64,000 bases of DNA, from contig QFQR01000001.1 of assembly GCA_003243275.1 (NCBI GenBank), positions 248,001-312,000 on the forward strand, written 5' to 3'. The notes under the pieces are model-generated. The model made no database searches, had not been told where the DNA came from, and worked only from the letters and a program-made list of their open reading frames with translations. How positions within the stretch are numbered: the stretch's first letter is position 1; each line of letters starts with the position of its first letter. The stretch is from Leifsonia xyli (lineage in GTDB: Bacteria; Actinomycetota; Actinomycetes; Actinomycetales; Microbacteriaceae). The translations under genes were made by a program, and so were the position numbers. Positions 17,709 through 26,808 of the stretch are shown here, piece by piece.

Positions 17709-18799
17709 GGATCCTCGTCGACTGCCGGTACACGCGGGTGCCACGGCACGACGGGATCAGCCGGTTCGCGGCCGAGTTGACGCGTGCCCTCGCGCCGCTC
17801 GCCCACGCGGCGGGGCACGAGGTCGTCATGGTGATCTCCGACGAGGCGCAGCTGACGATGCTGCCCGAGCTGCCCTGGGAGCTCGCGACCGCGCCGACGA
17901 GCCCGCGGGAGCTGACGATCGCACGGCGTCTCAACGCCTTCGCCCCGGATGTGCTCTTCAGCCCCATGCAGACCATCGGCTCCTGGGGACGCCGCTACGG
18001 ACTCGTGCTCACGCTGCACGACCTCATCTACTACCGCAATCGCACACCCCCGCGCGATCTGGCCTGGCCGATCCGTCTCGCCTGGCGGCTCTACCATCTC
18101 GCCTGGTGGCCGCAGCGGATGCTGCTCAACCGCGCCGACGAGGTCGCGACCATCTCGCAGACGACCGAGCGGCTCATGCGCGAGCATCGCTTGACCGACC
18201 GCCCGATCACGATCGTGTCGAACGCCGCAGACCCGGTCGAGGCCGACCCCGCACGGCGGCAACCGGCGAGCCGCGAGCTGGTCTACATGGGCTCGTTCAT
18301 GCCGTACAAGAACGTCGAGACGCTCGCGCGCGCCCTGCACGAGCTGCCGGGGTTCCGGCTGCACCTGCTGAGCCGGATCGGTGCGGCCGATCGCGCGCGG
18401 CTCGAAGCGCTCGCGCCCGCCGGCGCGCTCCTCGTGCACGACGGGGTGACGGATGCCGAGTACGGCGAGCTGCTCGACCGCGCGCTCGCGCTCGTGACGA
18501 TGTCGCTCGACGAGGGCTTCGGCCTGCCGCTCGTGGAGGCGATGGTGCGGGGCACGCCCGTCGTCGTCTCCGACATCCCGATCTTCCGGGAGATCGGCGG
18601 GGAGGCGGCCGTCTACGCGGATCCGCGCAACGTCACCGCCGTCGTGCGCGCGATCCGCGGCCTCGACGACGCGGCGGAGTGGGAGCGTCGCTCGGCGGCG
18701 GCGCGTCGACAGGCCGACCGCTACGACTGGAACCGCTCGGCGCGGGTGCTGCTGGAGCTGCTGGAGCGCGTGGGGCGCGCCCGCGTCCCGACCCCCTAG
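17705..18799 (+). CDS. GT4-type glycosyltransferase
   Basis: A 364-residue retaining glycosyltransferase of the GT4 type. The N-terminal Rossmann domain opens MRILVDCRYTRVPRHDGISRF, with YTRVPRHDGISR as the acceptor loop. The C-terminal domain has ELVYMGSFMPYKNVETLARA, the E-x7-E-like box DEGFGLPLVEAMVRG, and TPVVVSDIPIFREIGGEAA. Donor and acceptor are unknown; such enzymes usually glycosylate envelope lipids or polysaccharides. The ATG overlaps the stop of the hydrolase gene, and its stop overlaps that of the convergent phosphatase by 4 bases. Confidence 0.88.
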   Translation: MRILVDCRYTRVPRHDGISRFAAELTRALAPLAHAAGHEVVMVISDEAQLTMLPELPWELATAPTSPRELTIARRLNAFAPDVLFSPMQTIGSWGRRYGLVLTLHDLIYYRNRTPPRDLAWPIRLAWRLYHLAWWPQRMLLNRADEVATISQTTERLMREHRLTDRPITIVSNAADPVEADPARRQPASRELVYMGSFMPYKNVETLARALHELPGFRLHLLSRIGAADRARLEALAPAGALLVHDGVTDAEYGELLDRALALVTMSLDEGFGLPLVEAMVRGTPVVVSDIPIFREIGGEAAVYADPRNVTAVVRAIRGLDDAAEWERRSAAARRQADRYDWNRSARVLLELLERVGRARVPTP

Positions 18800-19422
18800 C
18801 GTTCGGTCGCCTCGAGCGCGTTCTGGGCGTCGAGATCCTCGCACTCCGGCAGCAGCGACGCCTCCTCGATGGGGTCGTCGAAGGCGATGAGCCGCAGGGC
18901 GCCGTCGTCGACACGGAAGCTGTGCACCGAGGCGTTCGTGATGCGCGGATGCTGCGTGTCGGGATCCACGGTCTGCAGCACCGCGCGGATGGCACCGCCG
19001 TGGCTGACGACGACGAGTCGTTCGCCGGGATGCCTTTCGGCGAGCGCCAGCAGGGCGGGCACCATGCGCGCGGCGACCTCCTCGCGGGTCTCCTGCCCCG
19101 GCGCTCGCACGCCCGCGAGGTGCAGCGCCTCGACCTCGTCGAAGCTCATGCCCTCGGCGTCGCCGTAGTCGCGCTCGACGAGGGCGTCGAGATCGGTGAC
19201 CTCGTGCAGTCCGAGCCGTTGCGCGATGATGCTCGCGGTCTCGTGGGCGCGCGCGAGCGGGCTCGCGTAGACCGCATCCCAGCGTTGTCGCGCCAACAGC
19301 TCGGCGGCCTCACGCGCCTGCGCGCGGCCCGCCTCGTTGAGCGGGATGTCGGTGCGACCCTGGATGCGACGGGCGGCATTCCAGTCGGTCTCGCCGTGGC
19401 GCACCAGGTACAGCTCGGTCAT
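18796..19422 (-). CDS. Histidine phosphatase (phosphoglycerate mutase-like) family protein
   Basis: A 208-residue member of the histidine phosphatase superfamily. The RHG triad (LYLVRHGETDWN) carries the phospho-accepting His near residue 9. Supporting residues are Arg in IQGRTDIPLNEAG, the YASPLARAHETA box and the second His in VVSHGGAIR. Family members include phosphatases for phosphoglycerate, alpha-ribazole phosphate or sugar phosphates; the substrate is not readable here. The gene lies 40 bases after the sirtuin gene on the same strand, with which it probably forms an operon. Confidence 0.88.
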   Translation of the reverse strand: MTELYLVRHGETDWNAARRIQGRTDIPLNEAGRAQAREAAELLARQRWDAVYASPLARAHETASIIAQRLGLHEVTDLDALVERDYGDAEGMSFDEVEALHLAGVRAPGQETREEVAARMVPALLALAERHPGERLVVVSHGGAIRAVLQTVDPDTQHPRITNASVHSFRVDDGALRLIAFDDPIEEASLLPECEDLDAQNALEATER

Positions 19423-19462
19423 CGATCCTCCACCCGGCGCACCCGCGCCCGGAGGATCGAGA

Positions 19463-20323
19463 CTACCGAAGCCGTGCGGCGAGCGCGGCCAGCACCTCGG
19501 AGGTGCCCGCGTCGATCTTGAGTCCGGCGCGTCGATCGCCCCGGGTCTCGCCGCGGTTGACGATCACGACGGGCATCCGCGCCTTCGCCGCCTGGTCGAG
19601 CAGGCGGATGCCGGAGTTCACGACGAGCGAGGATCCCGCGATGAGCAGCGCGTCGGAGTTGCGCAGCATGGCGCGCGCCGAGGCGAAGATCGTCTGCGGC
19701 ACGAACTCGCCGAAGAACACGACATCCGGCTTCAGCATCCCGCCGCAGACCGTGCAGTCGGGGACGATCATCTGGTCGACGTAGTCGATCTGCACGTCGC
19801 CGTCCGGGCGGGGTTCGATGGCCTCGGGGTAGCCGAGCCAGGGGTTCTCGCGCGTCATCCGCTCGGCGATGTCGGCGCGGGCGAAGGTCTGTCCGCAGTC
19901 GAGGCAGCTCACCCGGCGCATCGCCCCGTGCAACTCGACGACGCGGCGCGAGCCGGCGCGGGCGTGCAGGCCGTCGACGTTCTGGGTGACGACGCCCGTC
20001 ACGACGCCGCTCTCCTCGAGCTCGGCGAGCGCCAGGTGGCCGGCATTCGGCTGGGCCGCGGAGAAGTGGTTCCATCCGAGATGGCTGCCGGCCCAGTAGC
20101 GCTTGCGGGAGCGCGCGTCGGCGAGGAAGGCCGAGAACTCCATGGGCGTGCGGTTCACCGGTGCGCCCGCGCCGCGGTAGTCGGGGATGCCGGAGTCGGT
20201 GGAGATGCCCGCGCCGGTGAGCACGGCGATCCGGCGACCGGCGAGCAGACGCTCGGCGGCGTCGAGCGCGGGCGCGAGGGTTCCCGTCGCGTCGCCTGGT
20301 GCGGGAAGTGTCGCGATCGACAT
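19463..20323 (-). CDS. SIR2-family NAD-dependent protein deacylase
   Basis: A 286-residue sirtuin. The NAD site is GAGISTDSGIPDYRG, the catalytic box is QNVDGLH with the active His in VELHGAM, and a Zn site is formed by CLDC and CTVC. The C-terminal GSSLVVNSG completes the Rossmann fold. It removes acyl groups from lysines using NAD. The ATG at 20323 follows an excellent Shine-Dalgarno (AAGGAGG, 6 bases before), so longer upstream frames are shadows. It is divergent from the RNA methyltransferase gene and is followed by a phosphatase on the same strand. Confidence 0.93.
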   Translation of the reverse strand: MSIATLPAPGDATGTLAPALDAAERLLAGRRIAVLTGAGISTDSGIPDYRGAGAPVNRTPMEFSAFLADARSRKRYWAGSHLGWNHFSAAQPNAGHLALAELEESGVVTGVVTQNVDGLHARAGSRRVVELHGAMRRVSCLDCGQTFARADIAERMTRENPWLGYPEAIEPRPDGDVQIDYVDQMIVPDCTVCGGMLKPDVVFFGEFVPQTIFASARAMLRNSDALLIAGSSLVVNSGIRLLDQAAKARMPVVIVNRGETRGDRRAGLKIDAGTSEVLAALAARLR

Positions 20324-20398
20324 CCGTGCCTCCTTCCCGTTCCCAGCGTAGGGCGCGCGCTTTTCCGGCATGTTTCGGCGCACTGGCAGAATCGGGGG

Positions 20399-21205
20399 AT
20401 GCAGCTCGTGCCGGTCGACGACCCCACCGATCCCCGGCTCACCGACTACCTGCGTCTCACCGACGTCGTGCTGCGGCGGCTCTCCGAGCCCGCGGGCGGG
20501 CTCTACATCGCCGAGTCGACGAAGGTGATCCAGCGGGCGCTTCAGGCGGGACACCGCCCCCGGTCGGTGCTGCTGCAGGAGAAGTGGATCCCGGATCTGG
20601 AGCCGCTGCTCGCCGGGCTCGACGTGCCGGTCTATGTCGCCCCGCCCGAGCTGCTCGAGCAGATCACCGGCTTCGTGCTGCATCGCGGCGCCCTCGCCTC
20701 GATGCACCGGCCCGAGCTGCCGACGGTCGACGAGCTGCTGCGGGATGCCCGACGGGTCGTGGTGCTCGAGGACATCGTCGACCACACCAACGTGGGCGCG
20801 ATCTTCCGCAACTGCGCCGCGCTCGGCGTCGACGCCGTGCTCGTGAGCCCGCGGTGCGCCGATCCGCTCTACCGCCGCAGCGTGCGGGTGAGCATGGGCA
20901 CCGTCTTCCAGGTGCCGTGGACGCGTGTCGCTGATCTCGGCGAGGGGGGTGCCGCGCAGCTCCAGGCGCTCGGATTCCGGATCGCGGCCTTCGGGCTGCG
21001 CGCCGATGCGGTCGCGCTCGACGACTACGTGCGCGCGCTTCCCGCGAAGCTGGCGCTCGTCTTCGGCACGGAGGGCGACGGGCTGCTCCCGCACTCGATG
21101 GAGGCGGCCGACGACATCGTCATGATCCCGATGAGCGGCGGGGTCGACTCGCTCAACGTCGCCTCGGCGACCGGGATCGCGATCTGGGCGATCCGCTCCG
21201 CCTGA
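20399..21205 (+). CDS. TrmH/SpoU-family RNA 2'-O-methyltransferase
   Basis: A 268-residue SPOUT methyltransferase. N-terminal GGLYIAESTKVIQRALQAG is the L30e-like substrate domain. The catalytic domain has motif 1 (DHTNVGAIFRNCAALG), motif 2 (LALVFGTEGDGL) and motif 3 (IPMSGGVDSLNVASATGIA), which form the knotted S-adenosylmethionine site. It methylates the ribose of an rRNA or tRNA nucleotide; the target is unknown. The ATG at 20399 is used because the longer frame upstream is antisense to the sirtuin. A CAGAAT hexamer lies 6 bases before the start. Confidence 0.9.
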   Translation: MQLVPVDDPTDPRLTDYLRLTDVVLRRLSEPAGGLYIAESTKVIQRALQAGHRPRSVLLQEKWIPDLEPLLAGLDVPVYVAPPELLEQITGFVLHRGALASMHRPELPTVDELLRDARRVVVLEDIVDHTNVGAIFRNCAALGVDAVLVSPRCADPLYRRSVRVSMGTVFQVPWTRVADLGEGGAAQLQALGFRIAAFGLRADAVALDDYVRALPAKLALVFGTEGDGLLPHSMEAADDIVMIPMSGGVDSLNVASATGIAIWAIRSA

Positions 21206-21230
21206 CTATCGCGAGCTCGGCGCGGGGGAG

Positions 21231-21236
21231 TAGCGT
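21231..21236 (+). promoter_or_regulatory. -10 hexamer TAGCGT of the permease gene
   Basis: TAGCGT ends 6 bases before the ATG at 21243, consistent with a leaderless transcript. Confidence 0.45.
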
Positions 21237-21242
21237 CCAGGC

Positions 21243-22772
21243 ATGACAGCGCCGTCAGCCCCCGCCCCCGCCCGATCCGAGGGAAAGGGCCTCGCCAAAG
21301 GCCAGCTCGGACTGCTCGGGTCGACCGTGATGGGGCTCGCCTCGACAGCCCCCGTCTACTCGCTCGTGGCGACGCTCGGCTTCGTCATCACGGCCGTCGG
21401 GGTGCAGGCGCCGATCGCCTTCATCGTCGCCTTCGTGCCGATGCTGTTCATCGCCTTCGCCTACCGCGAGCTCAACCGCGCCGTGCCGGACTGCGGCACC
21501 ACCTTCACCTGGGCCACCAAAGCGTTCGGCCCGTGGGTCGGCTGGCTCGGCGGATGGGGCGTCGCCGTCGCCGGCATCATCGTGCTCGCCAACCTCGCCC
21601 AGATCGCCGGAACCTACTTCTGGCTGCTGATCGGGCAGGCCGAGCTCTCGAAGAACACCCTCGTCGTCACGATCACGGGCGTCGTCTTCATCGCGGCGAT
21701 GGTCTTCGTCAGCTACCGCGGCATCGAGATCGGCGAACGGCTGCAGAACGTGCTACTCGGCATCCAGTACCTCGCTCTCGCGCTCTTCGTGGTGTTCGCC
21801 TTCGTGAACGTGGCGATGGGGACGGCGCCGGACGGCGCGACGCCCGTGAGTCTCGACTGGTTCAACCCGCTCGGCTTCAGCTCCTTCGACGGCTTCACCG
21901 AGGCGGTGCTGCTGGCGCTCTTCATCTACTGGGGGTGGGACACCTGCCTCGCCCTCAACGAGGAGACGAAAGACCCCAAACGCATCCCTGGTCAGGCCGC
22001 GCTGCTGTCGATCCTCGTGCTCATGTTCACCTACGTGCTCGTCGCCGTCGCGGCGATCGCCTACTCGGGAACGGATGCCTTGGCCGACCAGGATGACGTC
22101 TTCCTCGTCGTGAAGGATGCCCTGTTCGGCCCGTGGGCCTGGCTGCTCGTGCTCGCCGTGCTGATCTCGGCGGTCTCCTCCACCCAGACGACGGTGCTGC
22201 CGACCGCGCGCGGCACGCTCGCGATGGCGGTCTACAAGGCGCTGCCCGCGCGCTTCGGCCAGGTGCACCCGAAGTTCCGCACGCCCGGATTCTCCACCCT
22301 CACCATGGGCGTCGTCGCGATCGCCTTCTACGTCGGGATGACCTTCGTGAGCGACAACGTGCTCTCCGACTCGATCTACTCGCTCGGGCTCGCGATCGCC
22401 TTCTACTACGCCATCACCGGGTACGCGTGCGTCTGGTACTTCCGTCGCGAGCTGTTCACCTCCGCCTACAACGTGTTCTACAAGTTCCTCTTCCCGTTGC
22501 TCGGGGCGGTGCTGCTGACGGTCGCCTTCGTGAAGAGCGCCATCGACATGCTCGACCCCGACTACGGTGCCTCGGTGCTGTTCGGCGTCGGCGGGGTGTT
22601 CGTCGTGGGCGTCGGATCCCTGCTGCTCGGCGTCGTGCTCGCGATCGTCTGGGCGCTCGTGCCCGCCTCGAAGCCCTTCTTCCGCGGCGAGAGCCTCAAC
22701 GCCGACACACCCGTGCTCGTGCCCGACGACCCGGGGGACCTCACCCGCTCGGTCGACGGCGGCCGCGCCTGA
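21243..22772 (+). CDS. APC-superfamily amino-acid permease
   Basis: A 509-residue integral membrane transporter with about 12 hydrophobic segments. N-terminal LGLLGSTVMGLASTAPVYSL is the unwound helix-1 substrate site of APC transporters. PDCGTTFTWATKAFGPWVGWLGGW is the helix-3 region, and LFIYWGWDTCLALNEETKDP is the family consensus in helix 6. Substrate is probably an amino acid or polyamine; specificity cannot be read. The cytoplasmic C-terminal tail is acidic. It is flanked by unrelated genes, so it looks monocistronic with its own leaderless promoter. Confidence 0.9.
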   Translation: MTAPSAPAPARSEGKGLAKGQLGLLGSTVMGLASTAPVYSLVATLGFVITAVGVQAPIAFIVAFVPMLFIAFAYRELNRAVPDCGTTFTWATKAFGPWVGWLGGWGVAVAGIIVLANLAQIAGTYFWLLIGQAELSKNTLVVTITGVVFIAAMVFVSYRGIEIGERLQNVLLGIQYLALALFVVFAFVNVAMGTAPDGATPVSLDWFNPLGFSSFDGFTEAVLLALFIYWGWDTCLALNEETKDPKRIPGQAALLSILVLMFTYVLVAVAAIAYSGTDALADQDDVFLVVKDALFGPWAWLLVLAVLISAVSSTQTTVLPTARGTLAMAVYKALPARFGQVHPKFRTPGFSTLTMGVVAIAFYVGMTFVSDNVLSDSIYSLGLAIAFYYAITGYACVWYFRRELFTSAYNVFYKFLFPLLGAVLLTVAFVKSAIDMLDPDYGASVLFGVGGVFVVGVGSLLLGVVLAIVWALVPASKPFFRGESLNADTPVLVPDDPGDLTRSVDGGRA

Positions 22773-22835
22773 GCGGATCCAGCCCGTCCGTCGCGCCTCG
22801 GCGGACTCCCGGGAAGGGGCCGGGATAATGCTCCG

Positions 22836-24071
22836 GTGCCCCCCACCCGACGCCAGATCTATCGCCGACGCCGCATCACGGTGTTCGGGGGGCTGCTGGC
22901 GGTGCTCACGGGCATCGCCTACCTGCCGCTGACCCTGTTCGCCCCCGTGACCGTCACGGATGCGCGTCTCGAGGTGCCGAGCATCACCACCCCGGCGGCC
23001 GCCGAGACCTCCCTGCCCGGCTACGGCGCGTCGGCGCTTGCGGCGATCGGCTACGACGGGCTGCTCGCGCAGGCAGGCTCGACCGAGGCGCTGCCGATGG
23101 CGAGCATCACCAAGCTCGTGACCGCGCTCACGGTGCTGGATGCGCATCCGATCACCGCAGACGACCCCGGCCCCGAGGTCACCATGACGAACGCGGACGT
23201 GAGGTTCCGTGCCGACTACATCGCGCAGAACGGCTCGGTCGCGCCCGTCACCGCCGGATGGGTGTTCACCGAGCGGGAGCTGCTCGAGATCATGCTCATC
23301 GACTCGGCCAACAACTACTCGAAGACCCTCGCCACCTGGGCGTTCGGCAGCGTCGACGCCTATCTGACGGCGGCTCGCAGCTGGCTCGACGCGCACGGGC
23401 TCTCCGGGGTGACCGTCGCCGACACCTCGGGCCTCGACCCCCGGAGCACGGCATCCGCGACCGACCTGGTGGCCCTCGGCAAGCTCGCCCTCGCCGACCC
23501 CGTGCTGGCCGAGATCGTCGGGACGAAGTCGATCGAGATCCACGACATCGGAACCGTGAAGAACACCAACGGTCTGATCGGGAAGTCCGGCATCGACGGC
23601 ATCAAGACCGGAACCCTCGACTCCTTCGGGGCGAATCTGCTGTTCTCCTCGGCCATCAAGGTCGGCTCACGCACCATCGAGCTCGTCGGCGTCGTGCTCG
23701 GAGGTCCCGATCACGCCACGATCAACGGCGCGATCGAAGAGATGGTCGCGCAGGCGAAGGCCGGGTTCCACGAGGTGCAACTCGTGCAGGCCGGGGACGC
23801 GGTCGCGCGCTACACGACGCCGTGGGATGCGACAGCCAGGGCGGTCGCTGGCGAGGACGCCTCGCTCGTGGTGTGGGGCGCCACCGCGGTCACCGCCTCG
23901 GCGAGCGTCGACGGCATCCGGCTGGGGGAGAAGGGCGACCGGATCGGCTCTCTCGTGTTCACCGCCGGCACGCAGAGCGTGACGGTGCCGCTGAAGCTCT
24001 CGACCGACGTCGACGACCCCGGCCCCTGGTGGCGGCTCGGGCATCCCGCGATCATCTTCGGGATGAGCTGA
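22836..24071 (+). CDS. D-alanyl-D-alanine carboxypeptidase (S11 family)
   Basis: A 411-residue penicillin-binding protein of the S11 class that trims peptidoglycan stem peptides. An N-terminal transmembrane anchor (ITVFGGLLAVLTGIAYLPLT) places it outside the membrane. The active-site motifs are all present: SxxK in MASITKLV, SxN in DSANNYS and KTG in GIKTGT. The C-terminal domain is beta-rich. The GTG at 22836 is chosen because basic residues precede the anchor and GATAAT (22824-22829) ends 6 bases upstream. There is no C-terminal amphipathic anchor of the DacA type. Confidence 0.9.
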   Translation: MPPTRRQIYRRRRITVFGGLLAVLTGIAYLPLTLFAPVTVTDARLEVPSITTPAAAETSLPGYGASALAAIGYDGLLAQAGSTEALPMASITKLVTALTVLDAHPITADDPGPEVTMTNADVRFRADYIAQNGSVAPVTAGWVFTERELLEIMLIDSANNYSKTLATWAFGSVDAYLTAARSWLDAHGLSGVTVADTSGLDPRSTASATDLVALGKLALADPVLAEIVGTKSIEIHDIGTVKNTNGLIGKSGIDGIKTGTLDSFGANLLFSSAIKVGSRTIELVGVVLGGPDHATINGAIEEMVAQAKAGFHEVQLVQAGDAVARYTTPWDATARAVAGEDASLVVWGATAVTASASVDGIRLGEKGDRIGSLVFTAGTQSVTVPLKLSTDVDDPGPWWRLGHPAIIFGMS

Positions 24072-24107
24072 GGGCTGCCGCAGCGGGCCACCCCGCCCCG
24101 CGCCGCC

Positions 24108-24137
24108 GAGCCCTCAGTCGTCGAGCCCTCAGTCGTC
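24108..24137. repeat. Tandem duplication of a 15-bp unit
   Basis: The unit GAGCCCTCAGTCGTC occurs twice head to tail (24108-24122, 24123-24137). The second copy contains the stop codon of the SGNH gene, so the duplication has created a second in-phase Asp-Asp-stop just beyond the real end. Confidence 0.8.
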
Positions 24138-24911
24138 GTGGGCGAGCGGCTCGGGGATCGGACGCTTGGCGGTGATGCCGTCGCCCGAGGAGGTTCCCCT
24201 CAGGCGGCGCAGGATCCACGGCCCGAAGTACTCGCGCGCCCAGACGATGTCCTCGATGCGGGCCTGCCGCCACGGCACCGCGGGCAGCGGCTCCGGGCGG
24301 AAGGCCTCGAGCTCGTTCTCCACGCCGAGCGAGGCCAGCACCATCCGCGCGATCGTGTGGTGACCGGTCGGCGAGAAGTGCAGGCGGTCGGGCGCCCACA
24401 TCCGGGAGTCGGCGAGCTCGCGCAGCGCCCACATGTCGGCGACGATCGCGTCGTGCTTCTTCGCGACGTAGTGCAGGTTCTCGTTGTAGATCGCGACCTT
24501 GCCCCTGATGCGGCCCAGCACGGGGGTGCCGCCGATGTCGGGGCCGTTGAACAGCACCACGGTCGCACCGTCGCTGCGCAGTCGGGCGATGCCGGCGTCG
24601 AGCCGGCCCGCGACCTCGTCGGGGTCGGTGCCTGGACGGATGATGTCGTTGCCGCCCGCCGAGATCGTGATGAGGTTGGGCCGCAGCTCGAGCGCCGGCT
24701 CGAGCTGTTCGTCGAGGATCTGCTGCAACAGTCGGCCACGGATCGCGAGGTTCGCATACGCGAAGTCGTCGCTCTGGGAGTCGAGCACCTCCGCGACGCG
24801 GTCCGCCCAGCCACGGTTGCCGCCCGGCACGCGGGGCTCGGGATCGCCGATGCCTTCCGTGAACGAGTCTCCGATCGCGACGTAGCGATGCCAGGGATGT
24901 TGCTCGGCCAT
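24129..24911 (-). CDS. SGNH/GDSL-family hydrolase
   Basis: A 260-residue SGNH hydrolase (esterase or lipase type). Block I is YVAIGDSFTEGIGD with the nucleophilic Ser. Block II is NLAIRGRL, block III is ISAGGNDIIRPG, and block V is PDRLHFSPTGHHTIA with the catalytic Asp and His. No signal peptide is evident, so it is probably cytoplasmic. The substrate is unknown. The ATG at 24911 begins just before the first strand, and longer frames run into the GlsB promoter region. It is convergent with the carboxypeptidase gene. Confidence 0.9.
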   Translation of the reverse strand: MAEQHPWHRYVAIGDSFTEGIGDPEPRVPGGNRGWADRVAEVLDSQSDDFAYANLAIRGRLLQQILDEQLEPALELRPNLITISAGGNDIIRPGTDPDEVAGRLDAGIARLRSDGATVVLFNGPDIGGTPVLGRIRGKVAIYNENLHYVAKKHDAIVADMWALRELADSRMWAPDRLHFSPTGHHTIARMVLASLGVENELEAFRPEPLPAVPWRQARIEDIVWAREYFGPWILRRLRGTSSGDGITAKRPIPEPLAHDD

Positions 24912-25038
24912 ACCACCAGGATGCCGCATCACGCCAGGCCCTGGCTGGCATCCCGCCCCCGGGGTTGACTCGACACCGCCGGAGCGGCATCGACCCCGTT
25001 CGTCAACGGGGCTCCGCGCCGGCAGAACGGAGAAGCTC

Positions 25039-25302
25039 ATGGGATTCATCGGTTGGATCGTCCTCGGACTCATCGCCGGAGCGATCGCGAAGCTCATCCT
25101 GCCGGGTCGGCAGGGCGGGGGATGGATCGTGACCCTCCTGCTCGGCGTCGTCGGAGCCCTCCTCGGCGGATGGCTCGGCTCGCTGCTGTTCAACGTGTCG
25201 CTCGCGGACTTCTGGTCGCTTCAGACCTGGCTGCTCGCGATCGGCGGGTCGATCATCGTGCTGTTGATCTGGGGGCTGCTCTTCGGCCGCAAACGCGCCT
25301 GA
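25039..25302 (+). CDS. GlsB/YeaQ/YmgE-family stress-response membrane protein
   Basis: An 87-residue protein made almost entirely of three hydrophobic helices: GWIVLGLIAGAIAKLILPG, GWIVTLLLGVVGALLGGWLG and a C-terminal LLAIGGSIIVLLIWGLLFG. The LIAGAIAKLILPGRQGGG box is the family signature (transglycosylase-associated protein family). Such proteins are general-stress membrane proteins of unclear activity. An AGAACGGAGAAG stretch precedes the ATG as ribosome-binding site. A TTGACT box lies at 24965-24970 and a 7-bp hairpin at 24994-25011. A strong terminator follows, so it is a single-gene unit. Confidence 0.9.
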   Translation: MGFIGWIVLGLIAGAIAKLILPGRQGGGWIVTLLLGVVGALLGGWLGSLLFNVSLADFWSLQTWLLAIGGSIIVLLIWGLLFGRKRA

Positions 25303-25314
25303 GCATCGCCCTCC

Positions 25315-25349
25315 GGTGCCCGACTGCGCAGGCTGCGCAGTCGGGCACC
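25315..25349 (+). terminator. Stem-loop terminator after the GlsB-like gene
   Basis: A perfect 16-bp stem (25315-25330 with 25334-25349) and a 3-base loop. No T tract follows, as is common in this G+C range. It separates the GlsB-like gene from dinB. Confidence 0.82.
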
Positions 25350-25391
25350 GCGGCGTCTCCGGGTGTCGCCCGCGGGTGACAGGATGAGCCC

Positions 25392-26633
25392 GTGAGCAAG
25401 CAGGACGGCACCGGGAGGCAGGTCAGTGCCGCGCCGGTGGACGACCCGAGCGCCCACATCCTGCACGTCGACATGGATGCGTTCTTCGCATCCGTCGAGC
25501 TGCTGGAGCGCCCCGAGCTCGTCGGCAAGCCGGTCATCGTGGGGCACCGCTCCGCGCGCTCGGTCGTGACGGCCGCCACCTACGAGGCACGGCGCTACGG
25601 GGTGAACTCCGCCATGCCGATGGCGCTGGCGCTGCGCCGCTGCCCGCAGGCGATCGTGCTGGAGCCCCATTTCGAGCGCTATGCGCACTACTCGCGCCGG
25701 GTGATGCAGATCCTCGGAGACGTCACCCCGCACGTCGAGCAGCTGAGCGTCGACGAGGCCTTCCTCGACGTCGCGGGGGCGCGCCGTCTGCTCGGCGACT
25801 CGTGGACGATCGGCACCGCGCTCCGCGAGCGGGTGTTCGCCGAGACGGGGCTGCGCTGCTCGGCGGGAGCGGCCGCCACCAAGTTCGTCGCCAAACTCGC
25901 CTCGAGCCGTGCCAAGCCCGACGGACTGCTCGTGATCCCCGCGGCGGAGACGCTCGGCTTCCTGCATCCGCTGCCGGTGTCGGCGCTCTGGGGTGTCGGC
26001 GGCAAGAGCGAGGAGGCGCTCGTGCGACTCGGATTGCGCACGATCGGCGATTTGGCGAACGCACCGCTCGACATGCTGCGGCGCGCCCTCGGCACGGCGG
26101 GGGCCGAGCGGCTGCACGAGCTCTCCTGGGGCAGGGACCCCCGCGGGGTCAGCCCCGGCCGCGAGGAGAAGTCGATCGGCCACGAGACGACCTTCGAGAC
26201 GAACCGGACCGAGCCCGCCGAGCTTCATCGGGCGCTGCTGCAACTCGCCGACGGTGTCGGGCAACGCCTGCGCCGCGCGGGGGTGATGGCGCGCACCGTC
26301 GCCCTCAAGCTGCGGTTCGAGGATTTCACCACGATCACCCGCTCACGCACGCTCGCCGAGCCCACCGACCTCGGTCGGCGCATCTACGAGGAGGCGCGCG
26401 GGCTCTACGACCAGGCGAACACCATCCGGCGTCCCGTGCGGCTCATCGGGGTGCGGGCAGAGCAGCTCACGGGTGACGTCGCGGCGCTCGGCCTGTGGGA
26501 CGACGACGAGGACTGGCGCGAGGCGGAGCAGACCGTCGACGCCATCGCCGAGCGATTCGGCACGGGTGCGGTGCGCCCCGCCGCCCTGCTGAGGCCCGCC
26601 GTTCAGCGCCGCTTCGGGCACCGGGACGACTGA
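25392..26633 (+). CDS. dinB: DNA polymerase IV (DinB)
   Basis: A Y-family translesion polymerase of 413 residues. The catalytic acidic residues are intact: DMDAFFASVE near residue 27 and SVDEAFLD near residue 118, with the steric-gate region AFFASVE. The helix-hairpin-helix part includes LWGVGGKSEEALVRLGLRTI, and the little-finger domain has KSIGHETTFETN. The GTG start has CAGGAT 6 bases upstream. No LexA box is visible, unlike imuA and imuB. The C-terminus lacks an obvious QLxLF beta-clamp motif. Confidence 0.95.
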   Translation: MSKQDGTGRQVSAAPVDDPSAHILHVDMDAFFASVELLERPELVGKPVIVGHRSARSVVTAATYEARRYGVNSAMPMALALRRCPQAIVLEPHFERYAHYSRRVMQILGDVTPHVEQLSVDEAFLDVAGARRLLGDSWTIGTALRERVFAETGLRCSAGAAATKFVAKLASSRAKPDGLLVIPAAETLGFLHPLPVSALWGVGGKSEEALVRLGLRTIGDLANAPLDMLRRALGTAGAERLHELSWGRDPRGVSPGREEKSIGHETTFETNRTEPAELHRALLQLADGVGQRLRRAGVMARTVALKLRFEDFTTITRSRTLAEPTDLGRRIYEEARGLYDQANTIRRPVRLIGVRAEQLTGDVAALGLWDDDEDWREAEQTVDAIAERFGTGAVRPAALLRPAVQRRFGHRDD

Positions 26634-26649
26634 GCGGGCGGGGGGCGCG

Positions 26650-26776
26650 GATTTCGATACGCCCGCTGCGCGGGCTACTCAATCAGCGGGTGGTGCCGTG
26701 GACCTGCGCGTCTCGACGCCGTGTCAGCGGGGCAGTACCCGCTGGTCGAGTAGCGCCGAAGGCGCGTATCGAAACC
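26650..26776. repeat. Interspersed palindromic repeat, copy 2
   Basis: About 127 bases. The left end matches copy 1 at 13409 for roughly 38 bases starting GATTTCGATACG. The right end matches in reverse, ending CGCGTATCGAAACC. Outer arms are mutually inverted. The middle (about 26691-26735) is unrelated to copy 1. It fills the gap between dinB and the helicase gene, and may act as a transcription terminator or a mobilisable REP-like element. Confidence 0.8.
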
Positions 26777-26808
26777 AGTGTCGGCACCCCCGACTACGCT
26801 TGGGTCGA

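Noticed and set aside
24994..25011. Hairpin in the leader of the GlsB-like gene as a possible riboswitch
   Set aside because: Only a 7-bp stem with a 4-base loop and no further structure; too simple for a riboswitch.
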